64,000 nt of DNA from Eutypella sp. D-1 (GCA_023313575.1 JAJTTP010000004.1:868001-932000); one strand, 5' to 3'. Counted from the stretch's first letter, positions 37,903 through 50,324 are shown. Translations and numbers: made by a program. The notes: a model not told the origin generated them from the letters alone.

Positions 37903-38103
37903 TTACCCATCATTCTGTAGCTTTTGGAAAACACCTTCGTGGTCATACTTGGCAGCCGCGTTTCGCATTCCTTTGACGTTCTCGGCGTCGTAGGATTCCA
38001 AGACCGTCTGTGTGGGGCCGCCGTCGTTCATGAACATGAATTGAAGTAGTTCGCCCCTATCCCTCGCAATATCCCCGATGACCCCTCGGAAGCTTTGGAA
38101 ATA
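37903..38103 (-). pseudogene. C-terminal fragment of an FAD-linked oxidoreductase (berberine-bridge type)
   Basis: The minus-strand frame encodes about 65 residues ending at the TAA 37905-37903. It includes LLQFMFMNDGGPTQTVLESY, DAENVKGMRNAAAKY and EGVFQKLQNDG, the standard C-terminal tail of fungal FAD-binding oxidoreductases (fLYMNDA...vl.sYG.ENv..m..va.kYDP.gvFQ.L). The frame is closed by a TAA just upstream of the homologous text. The next 250 bp toward the expected N-terminal side show no further match, so the rest of the gene is missing. Confidence 0.7.
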
Positions 38104-38983
38104 TTATAGGTAGAAGATTGCTCGCACACACCCCTCACTGAATGAATATACTGCCCCTTGCATACGCTTCAAGGGGCGGTATAGCATCAGTTTGGGCTAC
38201 TGCTCCAGGGATCAACAAGCAGTATACCATCAAGAACCAAGACCACTGTTCGTTAGGTTGCAAATAAAAGTGCTACGCATCACAGCCTAGCTTGATGTAC
38301 AAAGGGCCTGACCTCTTCCGGTCATAGTTTCTTGCATGGAGTCATCTTATTGGCTGGCAGATCATAGGCGATCTGACATTGTATCTTGGCACGTAGCAGC
38401 TTACACTACTAGTTGCGTTTCCACGATATCCACACAACGATATTGCTGACCTCGCAGCCCTTCGAGTAGATATTTTACGGGTCCCGTCCACTTGTAGAGC
38501 CGCCCTACCCGGGTTACCGGATAAGAAGTAGGTGCACTTGGGTTGACTGCGATAATTCTCGCTTATGGTTAACCCTTTGAGCTGTCTAAGGTGTGAAATG
38601 GCTATAGGGACTTTTGATTGCCAATGGTAGGTACTAGGATCAGCAATTCCCCTAAAAGTCATGTAGCTATCAGTCAGTATCGGGCCTCCTATCAAAAAGA
38701 TACATCCACTATGCATCACGTCAAATTTCAATTCGATATCAGTGTTATCTCAAAGCCTTTGTAGTTTCGCTAATATATTCATGTGAACGTGTGTAGCTTG
38801 GCGGATATCTATATTTACATCAAAATACCCTAGGGATTGAACTTTCTAGACCATCAACAATGTTCTTGAAGACCCCTATTTCGTTGGTCGTTGCCGCGGA
38901 AAAGACACTCAAGGGACTGGTTGTCTTCTGGCAGGAGTCCAGCTCTTCCCTGAACACTACTATGACATTATAGATGGGTGGAT
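38104..38983. other. intergenic, nothing recognised
   Basis: No domain or repeat seen. It separates the oxidoreductase tail from the cysteine-rich secreted protein gene. Confidence 0.45.
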
Positions 38984-39318
38984 CTATTGAGGTGGATCTA
39001 TGGCATCGGAGTAGCAAGTGCAGATCCGGCTTGACTCTTCCAAGCAGCCCGCGTTCCTACATGTGCAGCCCTCGCGGGTCGTGCAGGTCTGCTCCTTGCC
39101 GCACGTTCCGGTGCCGTCCTGAAAAACGTAAAGCGTTAGAATTCCAGTTGCTTGGTATGTGATATATTCTGCTAGTTCCTATCATCTTATAGATGCGATC
39201 ATTGGTCACTTACACAAAACTCGGCGGCGACGAGTGCCCTGGGCACAGTAGCTGGGCTGGCTGCGACGAGCGTGGCGGACGCCATGACGGTAATGACATT
39301 GACGAGCGAGAACTTCAT
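38984..39318 (-). CDS. small secreted cysteine-rich protein, effector-like
   Basis: Two exons, complement(38984..39118, 39214..39318), giving 79 aa; the 95-nt intron runs from GTAAGT to TTTTTCAG. Residues 1-20 are a typical signal peptide (MKFSLVNVITVMASATLVAA), with cleavage likely near Ala20. The mature 59-residue protein has eight cysteines at 35, 41, 47, 53, 55, 60, 68 and 70 (C-x5-C-x5-C-x5-C-x-C-x4-C-x7-C-x-C), enough for four disulphides. Cys35 is the last codon of exon 1. I recognise no family. Size, secretion signal and cysteine density fit effector or antimicrobial candidates. A TATA-like box lies about 155 bp upstream. Signal peptide, cysteines and clean splice sites all come from sequence too short for simple ORF calling, which supports a real gene. 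Confidence 0.78.
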
Positions 39319-39470
39319 TTTTGCTGGTTGAATGCAAGTTTCTTTTTGTCGGACTAGGAGTGTGTAGGACTAGGTAGATGGTAGGCAACTCGTTGTCGCG
39401 TTTGGCTATGTCTCGTTGGTGAAGCTTAGCAGGAGACGTGATAAGAATGTGTCTGAGGCTTGAGCGACAA

Positions 39471-39479
39471 CTTTATATG
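39471..39479 (-). promoter_or_regulatory. TATA-like box of the cysteine-rich secreted protein gene
   Basis: On the minus strand the sequence reads CCATATAAAG, about 155 bp upstream of the ATG at 39318, a normal spacing for fungal TATA boxes. Confidence 0.5.
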
Positions 39480-41908
39480 GGCCTGTGTTTAGCTCTAACT
39501 CTTGAGTAAACGGCTATTAGTTAGACATTACGAGGCTGCGCCTCTATTTACACACTGCCTATAGATCGTCATACTAGTAATATTCAGGAGTTTCCTGCCG
39601 ATCCTGTTACTATTTAAAACCACGATATCATATTAATTCCCTGTCTTGGCAAAGGCTAAGCTTTCGGTACCCCAGATCAAGGAATTTTCCTCTTCGTTGA
39701 TTGGCTTAGTTATGTCCTAGCGATTGAAAACTAATCCATCTATAATCCATCTAGGAAGCTAACGTAATCCGTGGGAATTCAGTGTGTTGACATTTGCCGA
39801 GTGCGAAAATCTATAACGGTCTAGCAGTACGCTTACTTCTTCAAGCAGTCGCTGAACAACGCGCACTGTTCGCTTGCCTGACATGTCGTTGGATTGAAAG
39901 GATCGTTAAGATCATCGGCATAGCTGAATCGGAAACAGGGGGGCGCTTCTTGCGTAGTATCGCCGGCTTACAGCCCTCACAGCCTTACCAAGCCATACTA
40001 AGTAGGTAGGGAAGCTGTGTAATGCAGATCATCAACTAATAGCATCATGGAATGCTTGGGGATCTACATAGTGGGCCTGAACTATTAGAGACAGAACATG
40101 AAGCCGTTATAGCTCTTACAACCTGGGGCAACCTCAAAATTATCGTATGATTATTAGCTTGGACACAATTAGAAACTTGACAACCTACGGGTTTAGCCTA
40201 CTGGTATTGTGATCCATAGCCTGGATAAGCGCTGCCTGCACGTTCCTTATACACTTCCTAGAATACTATCATATGTTGCAAGCTACTGCCATTATGTTGC
40301 AAGGTTCAAGTGCGCTAAGATACCCATTTAAGCTCAACTTCTATTCTAGTTTCGCGAATAGTGTGGCTTCCATCACTTCATCCATCCCCTTCAACAAACG
40401 TTTCTTCGAGCCGGTTCGTCATTTGATGCTACTACCCCACTATCTACTGGTAAATTGGTAGAGTCGGGTGCGAATATGAGGTGTTGCATCTTGAAGTCCT
40501 GACATAGGTCAAACCTCATGATGCGATGCCCTTTAGAATTAGTGGCTGTGAACTTTGACCCACGCAACAAACAGATCATCCCCAACTGAGCAAAGAAAGG
40601 TAACACGGCCAACTCAAACCCGATATCCGCCCACATGCTAGGCCAGGCCTGTCAATGGCCGTGGTCTCAAGTTGGAGCTGGACAGGTAGAATAAATACCT
40701 GGATAGCACTACACCCCAAGGAAACAGTCAGACCAAGGCCGACCTGAAGCTCAACACTATGTTGGAAAACTGCTGGAGATCGAGGGCATCAGTTTCTTCA
40801 TCCTACATTCTAGATCATTATATATTAGAGTGTTTATAACCGGGTTTCTGCTTATATGTATCTTCGATAAAAGTAGAAGAAGCGAAAGGGGCAACAGGAT
40901 TCATGATGTCTTACATCATCACAACGGGCTGTCGAGTGTATCAACTGTGTACTCGCTGAGGTATTACAGAAGGGCTCTGGGCTTTCACGCTTTCACGATC
41001 TATATAGAGCCGCCATCCTTAGTTTTATTTTTGAGCCCTCAATAATGACTCCCAGACCTCTACTTGGAGCATAGATGATACTACAGTACATTGGCATAGT
41101 GTTATTGCACATGAGGACCAGCCCTGCTGCGGCTGTCTAATGCAGGTTTCCAATCAGGTGAAGCAACCACATAGTCTACTCTCGGGCTCGCGATCTCCTC
41201 GGCTGTCGCACCAGGAGTTCGGCGATCTAGAGCCAACCGAGCCCCGTGTAACTAGCTTCTGATCCGAAAAGCGCAGGACAAGCAAGCCCATTCTCGGACG
41301 AGGAGTCATATGATAAGCGTACGGGAACCTCGCAACTAGGGGAGGGGGACGCCAGAATCATGTTGATGGCGTTGCCATCAGGCGACAGTACTCTTGTCCG
41401 ACAGGTCTAGCATGCTTAAGATGGCTGGGCGGAGGAGGTATTTTTAGAGGCGAAGTCGTAGCCGGCTAAATGTGACGCACTTGGGGATTTACCAGAAGTG
41501 GATCATTTCTTACAGAACCACTTCCGAGCAAGGAATTATACTCGAGATGCCGCTCGGCCATTGGCTACCCAGATACCCCAGACCCGCGTCCGGGGTCCGG
41601 GGAGAATGGTCGAAATAGGCATCGGACCGCTCTGGGCTACGGTAGTTGGACGTCCAGCTGCCGGCTCATATACGTCTCTGCCGGATCTACTTTGTACATT
41701 GTAAGGCGCATGACCGAGAATAAAACGAGGCGTAGAGCCTGCCATGGGCGGATGGGCTGCTTTCTCAACGTGTGTGCTCCAGTACGTGAGTGATCACCAG
41801 AAACAGATCAGCGATCATCCATCTGTCGTTCTACGCGACCGAGGTAATATGAGAAAAGGAGTCAGAAGGGACACACACAACACACGCAAGGCATCGAATT
41901 CATCGGCC
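39480..41908. other. gene-free stretch of about 2.4 kb
   Basis: No recognisable coding sequence. Short open frames (for example 39794-40009 and 40830-41045, +) lack family resemblance. The right end is the promoter of the DUF1996 gene. Confidence 0.5.
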
Positions 41909-43406
41909 ATGCAGAACTTCCTCTCAGTGCTCGCGCTCCTCGCACCGGGCGCCAATGCCCTGCTGCGGTTCTCTTGCTCGCAGCTCGTCACTGAGCGACT
42001 CGACCCCCTGGTCAACCCAGGCGAGGCCGTGTCGCCTCACGTACACCAGGTTGTCGGCGGGGTAAGTCCAAACGACCAACCCAGTGCCTCTTATTCCAGC
42101 CCCCAGGCCCCCCACCGGGCGCCTCCCAACCTAACTCCCGACGTGAACCAGTCTCGCGGGAACACGCACACACTGACTTTACGTACAAGAATGCGTTCCG
42201 GCCGCTGATGGACATGGATATACCGGGGACGGCAACGTGCACGACGTGCGAGTTCGCGGACGACTTCTCGAACTACTGGACGGCGGTGCTGTACTTCCGG
42301 GCGCGGAACGGGACGTTCCACCGGGTGCCGCAGATGCCGAACCAGGGGTTCGAAAGCGCGGCCGGCGGCATGACGGTGTACTACACGCCGTCGTTCAACG
42401 GACAGAAGGTGCAGGCGTTCCAGCCGGGTTTTCGCATGATCGTCGGTAACCCCATGTTCCGCACCAAGGAGGAGGCCTCCCGCTACCGCCAGCTCACCTA
42501 CACCTGCCTCGACACCCCCGGCACCCGCTCCGGCGAGACTATGGACTTCCCTACCCGCACCTGCAACTACGGCATCATGGTTAACACGCGCTTCCCGACG
42601 TAAGTATACATACGGCCTTCAGTCTACCCTAAATGACTGCTAACCCGTTGTCGCGAAGCTGCTGGGACGGCAAGACGCTGGACCCGCCGGACCACAGCAG
42701 CCACGTGGCGTACCCGAGCAGCGGGACGTTCGAGTCCGGGGGCCCGTGTCCGGCGAGCCACCCGGTGAAGATCCCGCAGCTGTTCTACGAGGTGATCTTC
42801 GACACGCGGGCGTTCAACAACAAGGCGGACTGGCCTGCGGACGGGTCGCAGCCGTTCGTGTGGTCGTTCGGCGACAAGACCGGCTACGGCAACCACGGCG
42901 ACTACGTCTTCGGCTGGAAGGGCGACGCCCTCCAGCAGGCTATGGACACCGACTGCTACATCACGTAAGTCCGAAACCACTCCTCTCCCATGCCCATCCC
43001 ACATCCCCCCCTTGCACTTTTCATCACATTCAATACAATCCAGCCGCAGAGATCGTAGCTGGGCCCGCTAACACACCATACTTCACAGGTGCCCGCAACT
43101 GCGCCGGCAGAATATCCAGCAGGGTAACCAGTGCAAGCTGACGCCGACCGTCAACGAGGACATCGACGGCTGTAAGTTATACCGCCCCCCCCCCCCCCCC
43201 CCCCGCCCCATTCCAGTCCCTACTATACAATACCACGGCTCTCTGAGAAAGGAGGAGCCTCGGAAGAGATACAAAAACAACAACGCTAACGGTTGTTCTT
43301 TTCCCTTCTTTCTTTCACCATAGGGCTCCAAGAATTACCAGGTGGCATGGAAGTCACGGGCGGCGCGGCGGCAAGCAAGCGGGAGGAGCAGGTCTGGGTC
43401 GCGTAG
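41909..43406 (+). CDS. secreted DUF1996-domain protein
   Basis: Five exons, 41909..42061, 42190..42599, 42659..42964, 43089..43171 and 43324..43406, giving 344 aa. A signal peptide (residues about 1-18, [17 protein letters not shown]) is followed by the DUF1996 domain over nearly the whole length. Visible family blocks are [48 protein letters not shown], the [19 protein letters not shown] block and [17 protein letters not shown]. These are extracellular or cell-wall-associated fungal proteins, some described as WSC-domain partners; their biochemical role is unknown. Introns have GTAAGT donors throughout, and the branch sites CTGAC and GCTAAC are visible in introns 1 and 2. Intron 4 holds a run of 20 C. 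Exon phases all agree. Confidence 0.9.
43185..43204. repeat. poly-C tract (20 nt) inside an intron
   Basis: A run of 20 consecutive C lies 13 nt after the GTAAGT donor of the last intron of the DUF1996 gene (intron 43172-43323). Confidence 0.9.
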
Positions 43407-44261
43407 TCCACTTTTACCGACACGATAGGCTATTCATATATATATATAAACTTCGCACTTCGGTCAAGAGCAAGAGCGGGATGGCTACTTAGACAAAACA
43501 AACCCGCCCCTATGCCACATTGTTTCGAATATAAGAAATATCGAGCCAGAATTGCTTTGCGACCCATGATGTGTGACAAGCGCCCCCTTTTTTACCCTAC
43601 CTTCACCACCAAGACACACAAACTTGATGTGCACACACATACACAGAGGCAGTAATGAATAAATGAGTAAATGGATAGATAAGAATATATATACAATGCA
43701 TCTTCTTTTCCCCGCATCTCATGAATCTCGTCTCCCATTCGTATTAAAAGTTACAGTGATGTTATGTGTGGTGTGGCGTGGTGTGGTGTCGGTTTGTGAG
43801 CTCAAAACGCGTCAAAAGGTGACGACGGGTATAAAATTAGGTAGTTCGTGAAGGTGAAAAATTATGTATAGGTGGCAGAATCCGCGCATCATCATTACTC
43901 CTCCCAACTCATGTGTTAATCAATTCAAACCCAATTCCGGATCTAGCGCCATCACCCCGGAATACAAAAAAATTCATCGCATCGCATAAAACAGCTTTCC
44001 CCGTCGTCGTCTTTTGATATTTTCGTTTTCCTGGACATGACATTAAGCACTGCTTGGGAGCCTCCCCCTCCCCTCCGTATATATACACCACGCCGAGGCG
44101 GACATGAGCCGCACACTGGCCTAATATTACCTTTGGGCTCCCCCTTATACACAAATACAGAAAACCCCTATAAAGCACTCGTGTGATGGACGGGGAACTC
44201 TTTTCTTCTATCGAAATTGTGGGATCTCCCGGATCCTTTCTCTCCTCGCCCCCTCCAATAT
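43407..44261. other. convergent 3' region between DUF1996 gene and SCS7
   Basis: 855 bp with (TA)n at about 43437-43448, a GTGTGG-type repetitive patch near 43767-43792 and AT-rich runs. Nothing coding seen; both genes end into it. Confidence 0.5.
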
Positions 44262-45578
44262 TTAGTTGGACTTCTTCGCGGAGTTGTTGGCGGTGGAGAG
44301 CTCGGTGCCGAAGAGGTGGTCCCAGAACTTGGTGGTGACGCCGAAGCCGAGCTCGTAGTCGAGGAAGTGGTGGGCGAGGTGGTAGCGCTTGAGCTCGCGG
44401 TACCACAGGGGCAGGTTCTGGTGGTGGAGGAAGTAGTGGGTCAGGTCGTAACAGATGTAGCCGAAGATGCCGCCACAGTAGACGGCGGTGGCGGCGTGCC
44501 AGTTGTAGAAGAAGATCGCGTGCGCCAGCTTCCAGAAGGGCGTCGCCAGCACCACGAACAGCGTCGGCGGCATCACCAGCCGGTACTTGTCCATCGGCAG
44601 GTAGTGGTGCACCCCGTGCAGAAGGAAGTGCAGCGTGAGGCCCACGCGATTGTCGGGGAGCCATCTAGTGGTGGCACGGTAAGGTTAGCGGCTGTGGGAA
44701 AGACACCTTTATCCAACAAGCAAAGGTAAAAAGGGGGGAGGGGGGGCGAGAGGGGAAAGAGAAACATACTCGTCAAGGTGAAACAGGAAACGGTGCAGGA
44801 TATACTCGATCAAGCTCCAGAGGAAGAAGCCGCCGATCCAGTACGCGATACCAACGATGGGACGGTCGAGGAAACCCTGCGCGGCGAGGTAAGTGCCGTA
44901 GGAGACGCAGGGGCCCCAGACGAGGGGGACGACCCACCAAGGGGTAAGACTGAGGGGCTCGAGGAAGTTGCCGAAGAGCGGCGCGGAGGCACCGCCGCGA
45001 TAGTGACGGGGACGGTGGATCTGGTCGAGGTAGAATTCCTTGCTGAAGCCGCCGAACCAGACCTGCATCAGCAGGGGCCGGTTCAGGTCGAGGAACTTGT
45101 GCTTCTTGTAGTCGGCGTCCAGGTCGGTGTCGCGGCTCAGGTCCTCCTCGCACGACATGCCGGTGCGCGGGTGCACGTACTGGTTCACCTCGCCGTTGAT
45201 CTGGGTGACGCCGTTGCCGTTGCCATTGGCGTTTCCGTTGGCAGTACCGTTACCATTGGCGACACCGTTGCCATTAGCGTTTCCATTTCCGTTGGCGTGG
45301 CCATTGGCGGCCAGTTTGTCGGTGACGAGAAAGCCGACGAGGGAATCGTCGAGCACCTCGTACGCGGTCTCGGAGTGGGTGTGGGAGTCCTCATCCTTCA
45401 GAATATCGGCGATGTCCTTGCCGGCGTAGTCGAGGACGAGTTCGGGACCACCGGGATGGGAATCGAGGAAGTCGGTCACATCGTAGACTTTTTTGCCGAT
45501 GGTCACGTAGCACGACTTGGCGGTGTTGTGCTTCTCGACCTCGGCCGCGGTCAGGGTGGGCAGCGTTCGGCCGGGCAT
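44262..45578 (-). CDS. SCS7: sphingolipid fatty acid 2-hydroxylase (Scs7)
   Basis: Two exons, complement(44262..44664, 44770..45578), giving 403 aa; the 105-nt intron runs from GTATGT to CACTAG. The enzyme hydroxylates carbon 2 of the very-long-chain fatty acid in ceramide in the ER membrane, using O2 and electrons passed by its own cytochrome b5 domain. That domain covers residues about 8-83 with the heme motif HPGG (41-44) and the second heme histidine near 66-68. An Asn/Gly-rich linker (about 91-125) follows. The C-terminal diiron hydroxylase domain has the His clusters HRFLFH, HGVHH, HYFLHH and HLAHH plus four membrane helices. All metal ligands look intact. Length is close to the yeast enzyme (384 aa); the extra comes from the linker. 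Confidence 0.95.
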
Positions 45579-47723
45579 CTTCGCGAACGGGGTGGGATGA
45601 TGCGATGGTCTTTTTGGTATTTCGGTCTTTCGCGGTGTGGGGGTGGTGATTGGTGATTACTTGTGAGAACGCGGATGGGTCGGAGGGGAAGGAGAATCGG
45701 TTCTTCCGAAAATAATTTCCTACGATGTGACGGGTTGACACGGCCGGTACCGGATGAGCCAAGAAAACTTGAGTATAAAGAATGAAGGAATGAACGATCA
45801 CGAATGATCTTGGATGAAAAGGAAAAGTATAGGGGGTAAGATGAAAAAGGAAAAGGAGAAAAAAAATCCCAGCGACGAGAGTAAAAGCAAAATAAATTGA
45901 ACAATTCCACCTGGCAATGACTAGGACTAACACTAGGCAATCTAGGCAATTAGGACTAGGATACGCTGACAACTGACTCGGAAAAATAATCGATCAAATC
46001 AAGTCCCTGATCGTTCGAGGTAGGATTGTTTTAGGGATATTTGGTTGAGGAAGCCAAACCGAAGCGGTCAAATTATTACTAGAGATTAATAGGGGTTTAC
46101 GGGGACTATCTAGCACTATAATTCCTTGTATTCTTTACTACAAGTACAAGAAGTATATACCGATCATTTCCATATGTTCTCCAGTCTACACTAAAAAACA
46201 ATCTCTCAACCGCACCTGCTTTAAATTGTAAGACGGCGACGGCGGCGACGGCATATGCGCGGGATATGAACGCGCGAAGTGGACCCAATCCTGGTGGCGC
46301 TTGGCGCTATAGCGGCCTTTCCAGGCTATCCGGATCGTTCCACTACCACGCCTGGCAGCTGCCAGACCCACCCCGAGTGGTCCGACTGAACTCTCTCTCT
46401 CCTAAGCGATTTATGTATATACAAGATAGGTAGAAGAGATACAAGCTTGAGCTATTGCGACTTCTACGCAGACTCAGGTACCCTTCATCGGCGGTGTACT
46501 TAGAGGTAGCACCCAGTTCAATTCCAGGTAGGTAACCCTGGTTGCCTGGGACGGAGACCTCAGGTACCGATAACCGGATCACTGGGTATATAGGTATATA
46601 GGTAACGCTTTCCCAACCAACACTGAAGGCGCATCAATGTTACTTCTTCGTTTATTTGAAGCTTTCCACCCCAATGTACTTAAGTACGTAAAACAAAACG
46701 GAATAGGATGATGTCATAATATGAAGCAGGGACCCCCCTTTTTTGAGAGAGAGAAATTGTATACATAGGTGGCCTGCCCAATGAACTCCAATCCCCCATC
46801 ACACATGTTACTGTAAGGCAATCGGACGACCGAGGGGACAGTGTGGTACGATATTGACTTTTCCCCCTCTCTCTCCATCCTGCGTATGCATGTATGTACC
46901 AAGCAGGCATGTCCCAGGTACTACGGTCTGTAGTAGGATGTTTATTGTTTACGTATTGTACCGATCCGATTAAACAACCCGTACATTATTCACTTGTGCA
47001 CAGGGTACTGCAGTTCCGTATGTAATATTGCAAACTCCGTCACAAGTTTCCAGTGCAAGAAGAAGGAAAAAAATAGGATTGAATCAATCAAGAGGGTATC
47101 AATTACATATCGTTTCATCCAATCCCAACCCACCCATCCAATCCATCCGTGTGTGCGTATGCATATTGCGTTATCCCGTCGTTTGCGTTGCCGCCCCTTG
47201 TTCCTTCCTTCCTATATAAACATAATGTGCTGTAGTGTAGTGTGATGCAATATACCGTACTGTGATGCAATGCAAACGCGTACCATGCCATGCCATTTCA
47301 TATTCCCCTAACGCGCCGCGTCACAGCCCTTATACTATGTATGCTGTAGGGTAGGGGAGGGGAGACAAATTTCATGACGCGTCGTTTTACCCCGGGCCAA
47401 GCCATCGACCTCCCTATCCGCCGTTGAGGGAGCTGATGCAGGTAGGTAAGGGAAGTAGTTAGAAAAAAGGGGGAGTTTCCTAATCATCTCCATGCCACCA
47501 AAAAAAAAGCAATTTCAATTTTGTACAAGAAAATAAACCCAGAAAAGCAAAAACGCCTGCTCGCTCGCTCGCTTGCTTCGTGTGCTTTCCCCGGGTTTCA
47601 ATAAACCAAACCAACCCCACAATCTCTCTCTCCCTCTACACACCCCAGCCCCTCTGATCCCCTTTTCGGAGATGGGAGAGGGGTAAGGTAACGTATCAAG
47701 TATCGCGGTGAATGTATCTCGTC
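45579..47723. other. 2.1-kb intergenic between SCS7 promoter and IMA1 3' end
   Basis: Long 5' flank of SCS7 with A-rich and T-rich leader sequence (45820-45900), TATATAGGTATATAGGTA near 46585, and TAGGTA motifs at 46500-46600. No coding region recognised. Confidence 0.5.
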
Positions 47724-50324
47724 TCAAGAGAACACATGCCACGTCTGATGCGCGACGACGACGCCGAAGAGCGCGTTGCCATAATACGCGGTCCCAGCCG
47801 CGCCCGCGCCGCCGATCCCGCCCGCCTGTCCGGACCAGACGGTCCACATGAGGACGAGTGCAGCGAGGACCTGCAAGCAGGCGAGGTTCGCGCAGGAAGG
47901 GGCGAGGACGGAGCGTCTGGGGACCAGGGAGTCGGATTTAGGTTTACCACCACTGTTGTTCCCTCGGCGTCGTAGTAGCTCTTGCTGTTGCTTCTGCTCG
48001 AGCTCTAGTTGCTCGTCGACCAACAGGTCGGCGGCCAGGCGCACGGAGACGAGTAGGCACGCGCCCAGGGACGCGATTGCGACGGGCAGTCCGAGGCCGC
48101 CGCCGTGCAGCGCTCCTCCGAGCCCCGCGCCCGCGCCTGTGCCCACAACCACGCCGTCCCGCGGCATGCTGGGCGCGCGGAGCCAGGCCGCGAGGGCGCC
48201 GAGAAGGACGACGAACTCCGCGATCCGGGGCGCGCGGGATCGCCGGCCCCGCTGCTGTCGGGAGCCCGCGCCCGCGCCCGCGCCGGCACCGGTGAGTTTC
48301 GAGACAAATGACGAGACGCCCCCGCCGGACCCGCCCCTGCTGCTTCTTCTTCTCATCGCCTCGTCGTCGGGGCCCGGGCTGATGCTGAACGAGCTGGCGA
48401 ACATGCGCGTCAGGCCGTCGCGGGGGTCGTCCTGGGGCTCGGGCGCGTAGAACCTGGGCTCCGCGAACGTGAGATCTGATTGCGACTGTGAAAACGACTG
48501 CGACTGCGGGGGAGGTGGCGTGTTGAAGATGCTGTTGTTGCCGGTGCGTTGCTGCTGCTGCCGGCCCGGATTCTTTTTCTGGAAGATGCTCTCCAACCCG
48601 TTGTTGTCCTTGGGGCTCTCGCGGATGATCGGCTTGAGGGGTGGGTTCCGTAGCCTCTGCGCTGGTGTGGTCGGCGCTGGCGGCACCTTGTACCAAATCG
48701 GCCCGGCTTTGGGCTCGATCGGCGTGTCGCTGAAGCGCGGGTTCGTGTTCCGCACCTTGTACGGGTTATACGTGCTGAAGGCCCGGTGCTGCGACGCCGA
48801 CGGCGACCAGTCCATCTCTTCGTCGTAGTGCACCTGTGATTGAGAATGTGGTTGTGGCTCCGGCTGCCGGGCCATGGGTGAGTCGGATAGGCTCAGGGCC
48901 CCGAACGAGGAGCTGGCTCCGATTCGTTGTGCATGTCCGTTCTGTGCGGGTCCGTTGCGGAATATGCTGGATGGTTGATTCCTGCTACCAATTCCAGCGT
49001 GGTAGTTCGCCTGTGGTGGCGAGTTAGAGAGGTCGGAAGATGCTTTAGTAGGCGAATGTAGTATGTCATCGAGTATATCTCCTAGGTCGTTCGATTCCCT
49101 CTGCGGCGCAACTGAGGTATTGTTGGGTTTTCGCGATGCACCTGACTTCGGCTCCTGCCGAAATAAGGGTGTTGTGTCCGTGCGAATAGATTTCGGGGCC
49201 GCCTGGTGAATCTATAGACAATTATAATGTCAATCAGTGTAAATCTTCTTTCGTACAATAGGGTTATGACTTACGTAGATCATCAAGAGGGTCATCACAA
49301 CTTGTGCCCCGAGCATTGTCGTCGCAGGCACTCCCATCAACCGAACATGTATTGATATCGAGAGGCAGGCGAGTCGTATAAGGAGGATGAGGATCTGGTA
49401 CGTGTACCACTGTTTGAACCCAAGGATATGCGTGGTGAAGCCCCGAATTGTCTGTTTAAATCGCGGGTTCCAAGGAAAGGAGAGCATGCTCGAGTGGATC
49501 GCCCACCGGATGAGGTGGTCCTCGTGTGGCAGCTTACGGGCACCCAGTCGGTTAGCCGTCCGAAACGCCAGCGATACCCAATAATTCTCATCCGAATAGA
49601 TCGCGCCGAGCAGAGTGACTAAAACAGTAGCATGCCACCAGAACTGAAGCACGAAGCCAAGATTCCAGGTCCACCTCCCTGCGATGTCGAAGACGTCGAG
49701 GATGCCGCGTCGCCTGGTCTCCTGTTGTCGCGTCCGCGTCCGATCCATCATGCGTCTCAGGTGATCTGTTCGCGCCGTGTAGCTCGCCTCACGCAGGCCC
49801 TTCTCGACCTTGGGTTCGCAATCGGCGCACATCTGCGGGTATCTGTTCTCCATGTCCTTGCGTAGGGCCCAGAACTTGCGCTCGGCGGCGGCGAGCTCGG
49901 GCCCGCTAGTCTCGTCGGGCCACTCATATTGCGCCAGAACGCTCGTCACAAGATGTTGGTTCCGCAAACACCTGTCGCAGAAGATAGGATCTCTCGCCGC
50001 TGCCTCGTCTACCAGCAGTGTCGGAGATGGCGAGCGCGTAGATGTTCGCGGTATGGCATATCGTACGGGGGCGGGCTCCCCAGGAAGGTTCGAAGCAGGG
50101 ACATCTGTTATGTTTCCATACTAGTATAATCGCAGAATTAGCTTCAAGAGCTCTTGGGCACGCGCATATGGGAAGAATGTCAGCGCAAGGATCCTTACCT
50201 CGTCCAACCAATTTGTAGCATCGCAATATTGGCAGTCGAAGGATTTCTGGCCCTCGAATTGTAGATGGGATCGTTTTCCACAGTAGAAGCAGGTCAACCG
50301 CTTCCTCGAGCGCAAGGTCGGCAT
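47724..50324 (-). CDS. IMA1: inner nuclear membrane protein Ima1 (Samp1/NET5 family)
   Basis: Three exons, complement(47724..49211, 49275..50120, 50199..50324), giving 819 aa; introns are 63 and 78 nt. Ima1 is a conserved integral protein of the inner nuclear membrane that helps link chromatin or the nuclear interior to the envelope. The N-terminal Ima1 domain carries four CxxC pairs (12/15, 31/34, 90/93 and 140/143), a likely double zinc site, with the block FYCGKRSHL near the start. Several membrane helices follow in the middle (about 180-320). The C-terminal half is disordered (Ser, Pro, Gln and Gly/Ala repeats), then ends in a membrane-like segment set (about 660-819) with a Gln/Glu linker. 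The start ATG at 50324 gives the conserved MPTLRSRKRLTCFYCGKR opening. Confidence 0.9.
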
